Origin: Gammaproteobacteria bacterium
GTDB taxonomy: Bacteria > Pseudomonadota > Gammaproteobacteria > GCA-001735895
Reading direction: 5' to 3'
NCBI GenBank assembly: GCA_029288195.1
Contig: JARFPR010000166.1
Location: 1-11,466 of the forward strand
Length of the DNA: 11,466 nucleotides
In this document: one piece after another, positions 1 to 6,810 of the stretch
Position numbering within the stretch: position 1 is the stretch's first letter
Layout: the number at the start of each line of letters is the position of its first letter
Made by a program: the position numbers and the translations under genes
The notes under the pieces: model-generated
Seen by the model: the letters and a program-made list of their open reading frames with translations, nothing else
Told to the model about the DNA's origin: nothing
Database searches by the model: none

Positions 1-248
1 CCGGGGCCGTGGTAGGTAACCTGACCGCCTCGATCAATCTGCAAGACGGGGATTTCACCGGGATCTAACAAATGCTCGGCACGTCCATTCAGACCCTGGG
101 TAAATACCGGGGCATGCTCGGTGATCCAGAGTTCGTCACGGGTTTCCGAATTACGTCGATTGGTGAAATCCTTCATCGCATCCCAGGTTTTCTGGTAATC
201 AGACATACCCAGATATTTGACTTCAATATGATTCGGTGAGGTTGTCAC
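1..248 (-). CDS. lipB: LipB octanoyltransferase, 5' part (runs off left edge)
   Basis: Transfers octanoyl groups from octanoyl-ACP to the lipoyl domains of 2-oxoacid dehydrogenases and GcvH in the cytoplasm, the first step of protein lipoylation before LipA. About 82 N-terminal residues are present. They align by eye along their length with LipB: VKYLGMSDYQ near residue 10, then WITEHAPVFTQG, GRAEHLL, and the family signature RGGQVTYHGPG at the window edge. The catalytic Lys and Cys lie further downstream, outside the window. I chose the GTG at 248-246 because it places the start about nine residues before the first conserved strand, as in E. coli LipB. Further in-frame GTG codons lie upstream, and no strong ribosome site decides between them. 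A 112-nt gap separates it from ybeD. The family is certain; the start is only probable. Confidence 0.93.
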   Translation of the reverse strand, partial: MTTSPNHIEVKYLGMSDYQKTWDAMKDFTNRRNSETRDELWITEHAPVFTQGLNGRAEHLLDPGEIPVLQIDRGGQVTYHGP

Positions 249-360
249 GTGCACTGCGCCAGGGAGGCAAAATTCAATGATCGGAGTGTACACGAGAGCC
301 AATCACTATTTTAAGAAATATCCAGCGATCAACCGCGACCGTATCAGATGCTGCAAAAGC

Positions 361-648
361 CTATAACGACATTACGACCGCATCGCAGTCATATAAGTCC
401 TGGTATATCTCTTCCAGTTGTTGCTGACTATATACAGTGAAGGTGAGCGTTAATGCCTGGTACTTGCCGCCTTTGCTATTGCGTCGACGAACCTCGATAT
501 GCTCTGCCTGGGGACATCTAGTCCTCACCAGCGCCAGCACGATGGCTTCGAAATCATCGCTTTGTTTGCCAAATACCTTGAGCGGAAATCGGCTCGGATA
601 GTCGATCAGCGCCAGCGCGGATTCAGTGGATACCTGGTCGTCGCTCAT
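361..648 (-). CDS. ybeD: YbeD-family DUF493 small protein
   Basis: A 95-residue protein of the DUF493/YbeD family, small cytoplasmic proteins with an ACT-like alpha/beta fold and no firmly assigned function. What is seen: YPSRFPLKVFGK near residues 17-28 matches the FPTPFTYKVMG region of E. coli YbeD, the SKGGKYQALTLTFTV strand pair matches SKGNYHSVSITI, and the C-terminus QLEEIYQDLYDCDAVVMSL matches the last helix and strand. E. coli YbeD has 87 residues, so this copy is full length with a slightly longer N-terminus. Its ATG shares one base with the dacA stop codon (TAATG), so translation is probably coupled to dacA. Its usual place between dacA and lipB is kept. Regulatory or lipoate-related roles have been suggested from context only. 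Confidence 0.93.
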   Translation of the reverse strand: MSDDQVSTESALALIDYPSRFPLKVFGKQSDDFEAIVLALVRTRCPQAEHIEVRRRNSKGGKYQALTLTFTVYSQQQLEEIYQDLYDCDAVVMSL

Positions 649-1787
649 TAGCGGAACATTAACTTGATTCTGTCCATCGCCCTGGCAAAGAAGCTGCCTG
701 CTGCAACAGCCTGCATCGCTACAATGTCATCGGATAGAATCAATTCATCATCGAGCTTTATACTAACCCGTCCAAGCTGCTGTCCTCGAGCAATGGGTGC
801 CGAAATTTCACGGTCGATTTCAATCGTGGCGTCTAAATCCCCGTAACGTCCCCGTGGAATCGTGATATGAATATCCTTACCAACCCCCATATTGATCTGC
901 TCCTGGTCGCCATACCAGACTCTTGCTGCTTTCAATACTTCTTCGGCTCGATACAGTTGGTGGGTTTCAAAGAAACGAAACCCGTAATTTAAAAGCGATT
1001 GGCTACTTTGAGTGCGCGTCTTGTCGGATTCGGCCCCAAGTACGACCGAGATCAGCCGCATGTCGTCGCGCTGTGCTGATGCCACCAGGCAAAACCCGGC
1101 TGCCTCGGTATGGCCAGTCTTGATCCCGTCAACCGACTCATCGCGCCACAACAGGCGATTGCGATTGAACTGCCGGATCTTGTTAAAAGTATATTCACGC
1201 TCTTTGTAATGACGATAAGATTCAGGAAACTCACGGATTACGGCCCGTGAAAGGGTCGCGATATCGCGCGCACTACTGTAGTGATCCTTATCCGGCCAGC
1301 CGGTCGCGTTAACGAAATTGGTATTAGACATCCCCAGTAACTGCGCCTGGTGATTCATGTAACCTGCGAAGGCCGATTCGGAACCGGCCACATGCTCGGC
1401 CAACGCCACGCTTGCATCATTGCCGGACTGTATGATCAAGCCTTTCAGTAACTCCTCAACCGATACCTGCTTACCAACTTCGACAAACATCTTCGACCCT
1501 TTCATGCGCCAGGCCTTCTCGCTGATGGTCACCATGTCATCCAGGGTAATGTCCCCATCGGCGATCGCCTTGTCAACCAGGTAAGCAGTCATCAACTTGG
1601 TAATACTGGCTGGCTCAACATGGTCATCCGGATTTTTCTCTGCGAGCACCCTGCCCGATTCAAAGTCGACCAGGATATAGCTGGTCGCATTAAGAGCAGG
1701 CGGATCCGGAATCGGTTTGGCAGCAGCCCAGCCAGATGCAGAACACAGCATTACAAGGAGGGTAAAAACGAGCGAGACTATTTTCAT
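648..1787 (-). CDS. dacA: D-alanyl-D-alanine carboxypeptidase (PBP5/6 type)
   Basis: Periplasmic, membrane-anchored penicillin-binding protein that removes the terminal D-Ala of peptidoglycan pentapeptides. Numbered from the ATG at 1787 (379 residues), it opens with a Sec signal peptide ending near WAAA. The transpeptidase-like domain carries S61-I-T-K64, S121-G-N123 and K223-T-G. A beta-rich C-terminal PBP5 domain follows, ending in an amphipathic tail (AVAAGSFFARAMDRIKLMFR) typical of the membrane anchor. The reading frame is open upstream to a TTG at 1856, but those 23 extra residues would bury the signal peptide and have no family match, so I prefer 1787. This leaves 72 nt after rlpA. Its stop overlaps the ybeD start. 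Called dacC in Pseudomonas; PBP5 and PBP6 cannot be separated from sequence alone. Confidence 0.95.
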   Translation of the reverse strand: MKIVSLVFTLLVMLCSASGWAAAKPIPDPPALNATSYILVDFESGRVLAEKNPDDHVEPASITKLMTAYLVDKAIADGDITLDDMVTISEKAWRMKGSKMFVEVGKQVSVEELLKGLIIQSGNDASVALAEHVAGSESAFAGYMNHQAQLLGMSNTNFVNATGWPDKDHYSSARDIATLSRAVIREFPESYRHYKEREYTFNKIRQFNRNRLLWRDESVDGIKTGHTEAAGFCLVASAQRDDMRLISVVLGAESDKTRTQSSQSLLNYGFRFFETHQLYRAEEVLKAARVWYGDQEQINMGVGKDIHITIPRGRYGDLDATIEIDREISAPIARGQQLGRVSIKLDDELILSDDIVAMQAVAAGSFFARAMDRIKLMFR

Positions 1788-1859
1788 ATTAGATAGACTT
1801 TGCAAAGGGGGTCCGTATCGAGACGCGATTGTAGCGATCGCCGACTTTGCTAACAAGGT

Positions 1860-2651
1860 TTATTCGGAGGCGTCCGCCACCACGATTCGTGCGGTCTGAA
1901 AACCCTTGATCTTGAGACGCCTGACGATCGCATTTGCCTCGTCGATATCGAACAGGGGCCCAACCCGTACCCGGTAATAGAGTCCCTGGTCAGTTTGCAG
2001 GCGGGATACCCGGGCCGTGGACTCATTCGCCTCGATTAGGTTCTGCACCAGGTTATTGGCATTCGACGGATCGGAGAAAGATCCCATTTGAATAAACAAC
2101 GGTCCATTAAAGTCGGCTTCATTAGTCAACGGAATGCTGCGCGCTACGCGGACCGGTTTGCTTTGTCCTGCTTTCAGGGTACTGATCTCGACATTGGCGG
2201 TACCGGGACCCTTTACACCCAGTTTTTTCGCTGCCGCATAAGACAGGTCGATAATACGACCCTCAATAAATGGCCCCCTGTCATTGACCCGGACTACCGT
2301 CGAGCGACCGTTATCCAGATTTTTTACATGCACGTATACCGGAATTGGCAATGTCTTGTGGGCCGCCGTCATGGCATGCATATTATAGATCTCGCCACTG
2401 GAAGTCGCCCGGCCATGAAACTTGACCCCATACCAGGAGGCGACGCCACGTTGCCTGAACCCCTCGTGACTGTCGAGCACATGGTAGCGCTTGCCAAACA
2501 CGACATAGGATGACGGATTTCCTCTTTCCGACGGGGTTGTTTTCTTAGCCACCAAATCCCGTTGTTGCGCCTGATTCCCAATCGGCACACCGAAGGTGCA
2601 GGCACTTAGCGTCAGCACGAACAGCAATGAGAAAAGGCAATGTTGCCTCAT
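1860..2651 (-). CDS. rlpA: RlpA septal lytic transglycosylase lipoprotein
   Basis: Outer-membrane lipoprotein that, in Pseudomonas aeruginosa, cleaves denuded glycan strands at the septum. The 263 residues show a lipoprotein signal with lipobox L15-S-A-C18. Threonine follows the cysteine, so no Asp retention signal is present and an outer-membrane location is expected. The double-psi beta-barrel (about 67-158) contains RGVASWYGVKFHGRATSSGE, H98 and the NDRGPF motif. E87 and D124 sit where the catalytic Glu and Asp of active RlpA are, so the enzyme is predicted to be active, unlike E. coli RlpA, for which activity has not been shown. A SPOR domain (about 184-258) should bind denuded peptidoglycan. 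The ATG overlaps the mltB stop by four bases (ATGA), indicating translational coupling. Confidence 0.95.
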   Translation of the reverse strand: MRQHCLFSLLFVLTLSACTFGVPIGNQAQQRDLVAKKTTPSERGNPSSYVVFGKRYHVLDSHEGFRQRGVASWYGVKFHGRATSSGEIYNMHAMTAAHKTLPIPVYVHVKNLDNGRSTVVRVNDRGPFIEGRIIDLSYAAAKKLGVKGPGTANVEISTLKAGQSKPVRVARSIPLTNEADFNGPLFIQMGSFSDPSNANNLVQNLIEANESTARVSRLQTDQGLYYRVRVGPLFDIDEANAIVRRLKIKGFQTARIVVADASE

Positions 2652-3643
2652 GTCGTTTTCTTGAACTCTCGACTGATCAGTTTGGCGAGCTGGTATACGG
2701 CCATCGCGTAAAGTTCGCTATGATTGTAGCGCGTAATAACATAAAAATTTTGAAAACCGGCCCAGTATTCCGGGCGATCTTTCTGTTGCAGCCTGACCAG
2801 GGCTACCGGCGTCTCCTCGCTAATCTCAAACTGCGAGGTCAGACCATTCTGTTTCAATTGCGCCCACTTGTAGCCGGTTTTAACACCGGGTTCGAGACTA
2901 TCGACCGAATTGTTTTCACCGGCAACCAACGGCCGTGCGACACGCCCATCGCGCTGCCATCCGTGCCTTACGAAGTAATTTGCGACACTGCCGGCGATAT
3001 CGGGAATGCTATCGAATAAATCGGTCTGCCCGTCCTCGTCAAAATCGATCGCATAGCTACGATAACTCGACGAAATGAACTGCGGCATACCCATCGCGCC
3101 GGCGTAGGATCCTCGCAAAGAACGCGCCTCAAAGCCCTGCTCCTTGGATAGCAGCAGGAATTCTTCCAGTTCACGCATAAAAAATTTGGCCCGTCGCGGA
3201 TAGTCAAAGGCCAGGGTCACCAGGCTATCAAACACGGGGTCTTTACCCTTATAGGTTCCATAAAAAGACTCTACCCCGATTATTGCGACAATGATTTCCG
3301 GGGGCACGCCCGTCTTTTCGCTGACAGCGGCAAGAAGTTCTTGATGCTTTCGCCAGAACTTGACCCCAAGCTCTATGCGTTTGTCCTTGATGAAAATAGC
3401 CCGGTACTGATGCCACTCGAGTTCTTTTTCAGCGGGACGATCCAGCTTCTCAAACAGGTGTTCCTGCTTTTTCACCTGTGCAAACAATCCCACGAGCTCC
3501 TGTTCGCTGTAATTGGTATCTGAAGCCATGCGTTGCACAAAAGCTACTACATCCTCACGGCCCTTATAATCACCACCAGGTATTTCCAACGCGGATACAA
3601 ACGGGGCTGCAAAAAAAGCCAGGATAAATAATAATCTTCTCAT
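2648..3643 (-). CDS. mltB: MltB/SltB-type lytic murein transglycosylase
   Basis: Cleaves the glycan backbone of peptidoglycan, forming 1,6-anhydroMurNAc ends in the periplasm. Numbers below start one codon upstream at the GTG (332 residues). A cleavable signal peptide ends near FVSA. There is no lipobox cysteine, so this copy is predicted to be soluble, like Pseudomonas SltB1 and unlike lipid-anchored E. coli MltB. The catalytic glutamate is E126 in VAIIGVESFYGTYKG. AGAMGMPQFISSSYRSYA (about 182-199) is the family signature, followed by an EF-hand-like calcium loop DFDEDGQTDL at about 201-210. Two starts are possible: GTG at 3646-3644, or ATG at 3643-3641 sharing one base with the rodA stop (TGATG). 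I use the ATG, since the change is only one residue. Its position between rodA and rlpA follows the Pseudomonas order. Confidence 0.95.
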   Translation of the reverse strand: MRRLLFILAFFAAPFVSALEIPGGDYKGREDVVAFVQRMASDTNYSEQELVGLFAQVKKQEHLFEKLDRPAEKELEWHQYRAIFIKDKRIELGVKFWRKHQELLAAVSEKTGVPPEIIVAIIGVESFYGTYKGKDPVFDSLVTLAFDYPRRAKFFMRELEEFLLLSKEQGFEARSLRGSYAGAMGMPQFISSSYRSYAIDFDEDGQTDLFDSIPDIAGSVANYFVRHGWQRDGRVARPLVAGENNSVDSLEPGVKTGYKWAQLKQNGLTSQFEISEETPVALVRLQQKDRPEYWAGFQNFYVITRYNHSELYAMAVYQLAKLISREFKKTT

Positions 3644-4764
3644 CACACCATAAATCGCTTTGCCGATCGAATCGACATGATAAAACCAAAACCCATCATC
3701 AAGGTCACCATAGAAGTGCCCCCATAGCTTATCAAAGGTAACGGCACACCAACTACTGGTAACATACCAGCTACCATCCCGGTATTCACAAACAGGTACA
3801 CAAAAAATGTCAGGCTAAACGCGCCAGCCAGCAAACGCCCAAAATTTTCCGTGGAATGTGCGGCAATATAAAGACCACGAAAGATAATTGCCACATAGAT
3901 CAATATCAAGACAATACTGCCAAAGAATCCAAATTCTTCCCCAAATACCGAGAAAATAAAGTCAGTTGAGCGCTCTGGAATAAAATCGAGTTGAGATTGA
4001 GTGCCGTTCAACCAACCCTTACCATAAACACCACCCGAACCAATTGCGATTTTGGATTGTATTATATGGTAACCCGAACCTAGCGGATCGCTTTCCGGAT
4101 CCAGCAGGGTTGCTATACGTTCTCGCTGATAGTCGTGCAATGCAAACTTCCACAACAGGGGTGCCATCAATGACAACAACACGCCCAGGCTGATCATTAC
4201 ACGCCAACGCACACCGGCAAGGAATAAGACAAAAAACCCGGCACTGCCAACCAGGATAGCGGTGCCAAGATCGGGCTGTCTGGCGATAAGCAACACCGGG
4301 ACCGCTACCAATACCGACGAAACCACGAATTCCTTCAAACCCACGGGCAATACCCGGTTAGCAAGATAGCTTGCGACAATCATGGGTACCGCGAGCTTAA
4401 GAATCTCAGAAGGCTGGAATCGGATAAATCCCAGGTTAAGCCAACGCTGCGCACCCTTGCCCACTTCGCCATAGAACATGACCGCAATTAACATCGCTAC
4501 CCCGGCGATGTATATCCATATCGAAATCTTGCGAACCATTCGCAGCGGTATGTTCGCAACTGCAACCAGCAGCAACAAAGCGATAAAGATTCGCGTCATT
4601 TGTCGAATTACTATCGCCTGGTCTGAACCACTCGCGCTATACAACACCATGCTACCGAACAGGGCCAGTATAACCAGCAGCGACAGTAACACCGGATCCA
4701 GCCGCAGCGCGTCCAGCACACGCCGCGTTATCGAAGTTGTATCGGAATCCAGGGCCTGATTCAT
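3643..4764 (-). CDS. rodA: RodA peptidoglycan glycosyltransferase (SEDS family)
   Basis: Polymerises lipid II into glycan strands for side-wall elongation, working as a complex with PBP2. It is a 373-residue polytopic membrane protein with about ten hydrophobic segments. SEDS hallmarks are visible: GAQRWLNLGFIRFQPSE at 104-120, RQPDLGTA at 162-169, the large periplasmic loop with ERSTDFIF, where D268 corresponds to the catalytic Asp of E. coli and Thermus RodA, and the C-terminal GVPLPLISYGGTS at 339-351. RodA rather than FtsW is indicated by its neighbour mrdA and by the lack of an FtsW cluster. Two bases separate it from the mrdA stop, and its ribosome site lies inside the end of mrdA, so the PBP2-RodA pair should be made in coupled amounts. 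Confidence 0.97.
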   Translation of the reverse strand: MNQALDSDTTSITRRVLDALRLDPVLLSLLVILALFGSMVLYSASGSDQAIVIRQMTRIFIALLLLVAVANIPLRMVRKISIWIYIAGVAMLIAVMFYGEVGKGAQRWLNLGFIRFQPSEILKLAVPMIVASYLANRVLPVGLKEFVVSSVLVAVPVLLIARQPDLGTAILVGSAGFFVLFLAGVRWRVMISLGVLLSLMAPLLWKFALHDYQRERIATLLDPESDPLGSGYHIIQSKIAIGSGGVYGKGWLNGTQSQLDFIPERSTDFIFSVFGEEFGFFGSIVLILIYVAIIFRGLYIAAHSTENFGRLLAGAFSLTFFVYLFVNTGMVAGMLPVVGVPLPLISYGGTSMVTLMMGFGFIMSIRSAKRFMV

Positions 4765-4766
4765 AA

Positions 4767-6608
4767 TTACTCCAGCAGGAAAGCGTCCAAGATACGTCGC
4801 GCTATCGGAGCAGCCACCGCGCTTCCACTGCCTCCATTCTCGACAATCACAGCAACAGCAATCTGCGGATCATCTGCGGGTGCATAACTGACGAATAATG
4901 CGTGATCACGCAGTTTCTCAATTACAGTTTCTTCATCGTACTCTTCATCCTGAGCCACCTCAAACACCTGTGCCGTACCGGTTTTACCAGCCATTTTGTA
5001 CTGAAGTCCCTGATTGATACCACGCGCAGTTCCGCGCAAACCATGCACGACGTTGATCATGGCTTTATGAACATGCTCCCAGTTATGCATCTTTTTTATT
5101 TCGTAACGTCCCGCGACGCGGCTCGCAATTTCGACGCGATTGTATTCAGGAACTTTTTCAACCGATTTGACCAGGTGCGGTTGATAACGGGTTCCCCTGA
5201 CCGAAAAAGCTGCAATCGAGTTTGCAAGCTGCAATGGAGTGGCCAGCAGATACCCCTGACCGATGCCGGTAATCAGGGTTTCACCTGGAAACCAGGGCAT
5301 ACCGTCATGGCCTCTTTTCCATTCCCTCGATGGTAATATACCTTTACGTTCACCAGTACTGTCTACGCCTGTTTCAATTCCATATCCGAACTCACCCAGG
5401 AATGAAGACATAAGATCTATTCCAAGCCGAAAGGCGAGATCGTAGAAATAGACATCGCAGGACTGGGTTATCGCATCGGTCAAATTCACAGGCCCGTGCC
5501 CCTGCTTTTTCCAGTCACGATACCGGCGTTCTTCGTTGGGAAGCTTATAATATCCGATGCAATGGATTTCCTCTTCCTTTTTCGCGAATGCCGATTCAAG
5601 CCCTGCTAATCCGTAAAAAGGTTTGGTTGTGGACCCTGGAGGATATTGTCCCGAAAGAGCACGATTAAACAGGGGCCGCTGGTGCGATTCACGCAATTCA
5701 TTGTACTTGATGAAGCTGATTCCATTGACGAATAAATTGGGATCAAAAATCGGCATAGATACCAATGCCAGGATCTCACCATTGTTGGGATCGATAGCGA
5801 CGACTGCCCCGGAATTATTACCAAAAGCCTCCTCGGCTACCTTCTGCAAACTGGAATCGATCGTTAGATGAAGGTTGTTTCCCTGCACCGGGGGAGATTC
5901 ATTCAGCACGCGCAGGGTGCGACCATTGGCGTTGACCTCGACATGCTGCACCCCGACCGTACCATGCAGTTCATGCTCATAGAATTTTTCCAGGCCAAGC
6001 TTGCCGATATGAGTGGTACCGGCATATTCGATTCCATCGACTTCACCGAGGTCTCTTTCATCGATCCGCCCGACGTAACCGAGCGCATGCACCGCATGGG
6101 CACCTTGCGGGTAATTGCGGGTCAGGCGGGCATTAATTTCGACGCCTTCGAATCGGTGCAGGTTAACTGCCAACCTGGCCACTTCTTCATCATTCAGATT
6201 CAGGCGCAACGGGATACTTTCGAATGGTCGCCGGCGCTTTAAGGACTGCTTGAATCGTTTCAGATCCTGTTCGCTGTATTCAACATACTGCCGCAGCTGC
6301 GACAGCGTGTTGTCCAGGTCTTCGACCTGTTCGCGCACGATTTCTAGCCGATAGGCCGGCAAGTTGTCGGCCATGACGACGCCGTGGCGGTCGAAAATCA
6401 ACCCACGCGTTGGAGGCAATGCCTTGATGCGAACGCGATTACTGTCTGAAAGCGTCGAAAAATGCTCATGTTCGACAATCTGCAACACGTATAGCCTGCC
6501 GAGCACGAGGCTTAACAAAATCACGATGAAAATTGCTGATAACACCAGGCGGCGCCGAATCAAACGGCTTTCGAGGTAATCGTCTTGTAACTGCTCTCGC
6601 TTCGGCAT
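4767..6608 (-). CDS. mrdA: Penicillin-binding protein 2 (elongation transpeptidase)
   Basis: Class B PBP that crosslinks peptide stems during elongation and activates RodA. At 613 residues it is close to the 633 of E. coli PBP2. After a short basic cytoplasmic tail, one membrane segment spans about residues 21-40. The non-catalytic pedestal region follows, with LPPTRGLIFDRHGVVMADN at 64-82. The transpeptidase domain fills the C-terminal half with S326-T-T-K329 (in YPPGSTTKP), S383-C-D385 in the SxN position (SCD is usual for PBP2), and K542-T-G544. GQGYLLATPLQLA at 450-462 is also typical. First gene of the minus-strand operon, transcribed away from hppA. The AT-rich spacer upstream has no promoter that I can name with confidence. 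The start is supported by the family-like N-terminus; no strong ribosome site is seen. Confidence 0.97.
   Translation of the reverse strand: MPKREQLQDDYLESRLIRRRLVLSAIFIVILLSLVLGRLYVLQIVEHEHFSTLSDSNRVRIKALPPTRGLIFDRHGVVMADNLPAYRLEIVREQVEDLDNTLSQLRQYVEYSEQDLKRFKQSLKRRRPFESIPLRLNLNDEEVARLAVNLHRFEGVEINARLTRNYPQGAHAVHALGYVGRIDERDLGEVDGIEYAGTTHIGKLGLEKFYEHELHGTVGVQHVEVNANGRTLRVLNESPPVQGNNLHLTIDSSLQKVAEEAFGNNSGAVVAIDPNNGEILALVSMPIFDPNLFVNGISFIKYNELRESHQRPLFNRALSGQYPPGSTTKPFYGLAGLESAFAKKEEEIHCIGYYKLPNEERRYRDWKKQGHGPVNLTDAITQSCDVYFYDLAFRLGIDLMSSFLGEFGYGIETGVDSTGERKGILPSREWKRGHDGMPWFPGETLITGIGQGYLLATPLQLANSIAAFSVRGTRYQPHLVKSVEKVPEYNRVEIASRVAGRYEIKKMHNWEHVHKAMINVVHGLRGTARGINQGLQYKMAGKTGTAQVFEVAQDEEYDEETVIEKLRDHALFVSYAPADDPQIAVAVIVENGGSGSAVAAPIARRILDAFLLE
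4770..4773 (-). promoter_or_regulatory. Ribosome binding site of rodA inside the mrdA 3' end
   Basis: On the minus strand GGAG lies five bases before the rodA ATG and overlaps the last Glu codon of mrdA, whose TAA is two bases from the ATG. Ribosomes ending mrdA are therefore placed directly on rodA. This supports the chosen rodA start and coupling of the two elongasome partners. Confidence 0.7.
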
Positions 6609-6810
6609 TGAAACGGATTTAACCTTTGGGGATGCTGATCATTGGCGGATGTGACGACAATAGCAGAAAAATAGCAAAAAAAGAGACGGAAATATGTAAA
6701 GTAATTTCAATATAAGGTTAAAAACCGATATCATTCACGCGTTTTTTATAGCCCCATTAGATATCGGGCAAAAATTCAAAAAAATCCGTCACAATATTTG
6801 GGGAAAGAGT
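6609..6810. other. Divergent intergenic spacer between mrdA and hppA
   Basis: A 202-base AT-rich spacer that must hold the start signals of both the leftward cell-wall operon and rightward hppA. I see no pair of -35/-10 boxes good enough to name. It carries the perfect inverted repeat listed separately and a hppA ribosome site (GGGGAAAG, around 6800-6807). No small ORF with a family match is visible. Confidence 0.6.
6725..6767. repeat. Perfect 8-bp inverted repeat in the divergent promoter region
   Basis: CCGATATC at 6725-6732 is repeated as its exact reverse complement GATATCGG at 6760-6767, with 27 bases between. It lies 44 bases before the hppA start. It could be a protein-binding operator or a leader hairpin; there is no T-run after it to make a terminator. 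A chance 8-bp match is possible in a 200-base AT-rich spacer. Confidence 0.4.

Noticed and set aside
1788..1856. 23-residue N-terminal extension of dacA from a TTG codon
   Set aside because: It would place a non-signal stretch before a clear Sec signal peptide, has no good ribosome site, and the ATG at 1787 gives the usual family N-terminus.
2088..2513. 141-codon plus-strand reading frame
   Set aside because: It lies wholly antisense to rlpA, which has a clear lipobox, catalytic motifs and SPOR domain; the plus-strand product shows no recognisable family.
6609..6720. Named -35/-10 promoter for mrdA
   Set aside because: TTGAAA- and TTTACA-like boxes exist on the minus strand, but none has a matching -10 at 16-18 bases, so no promoter is called.
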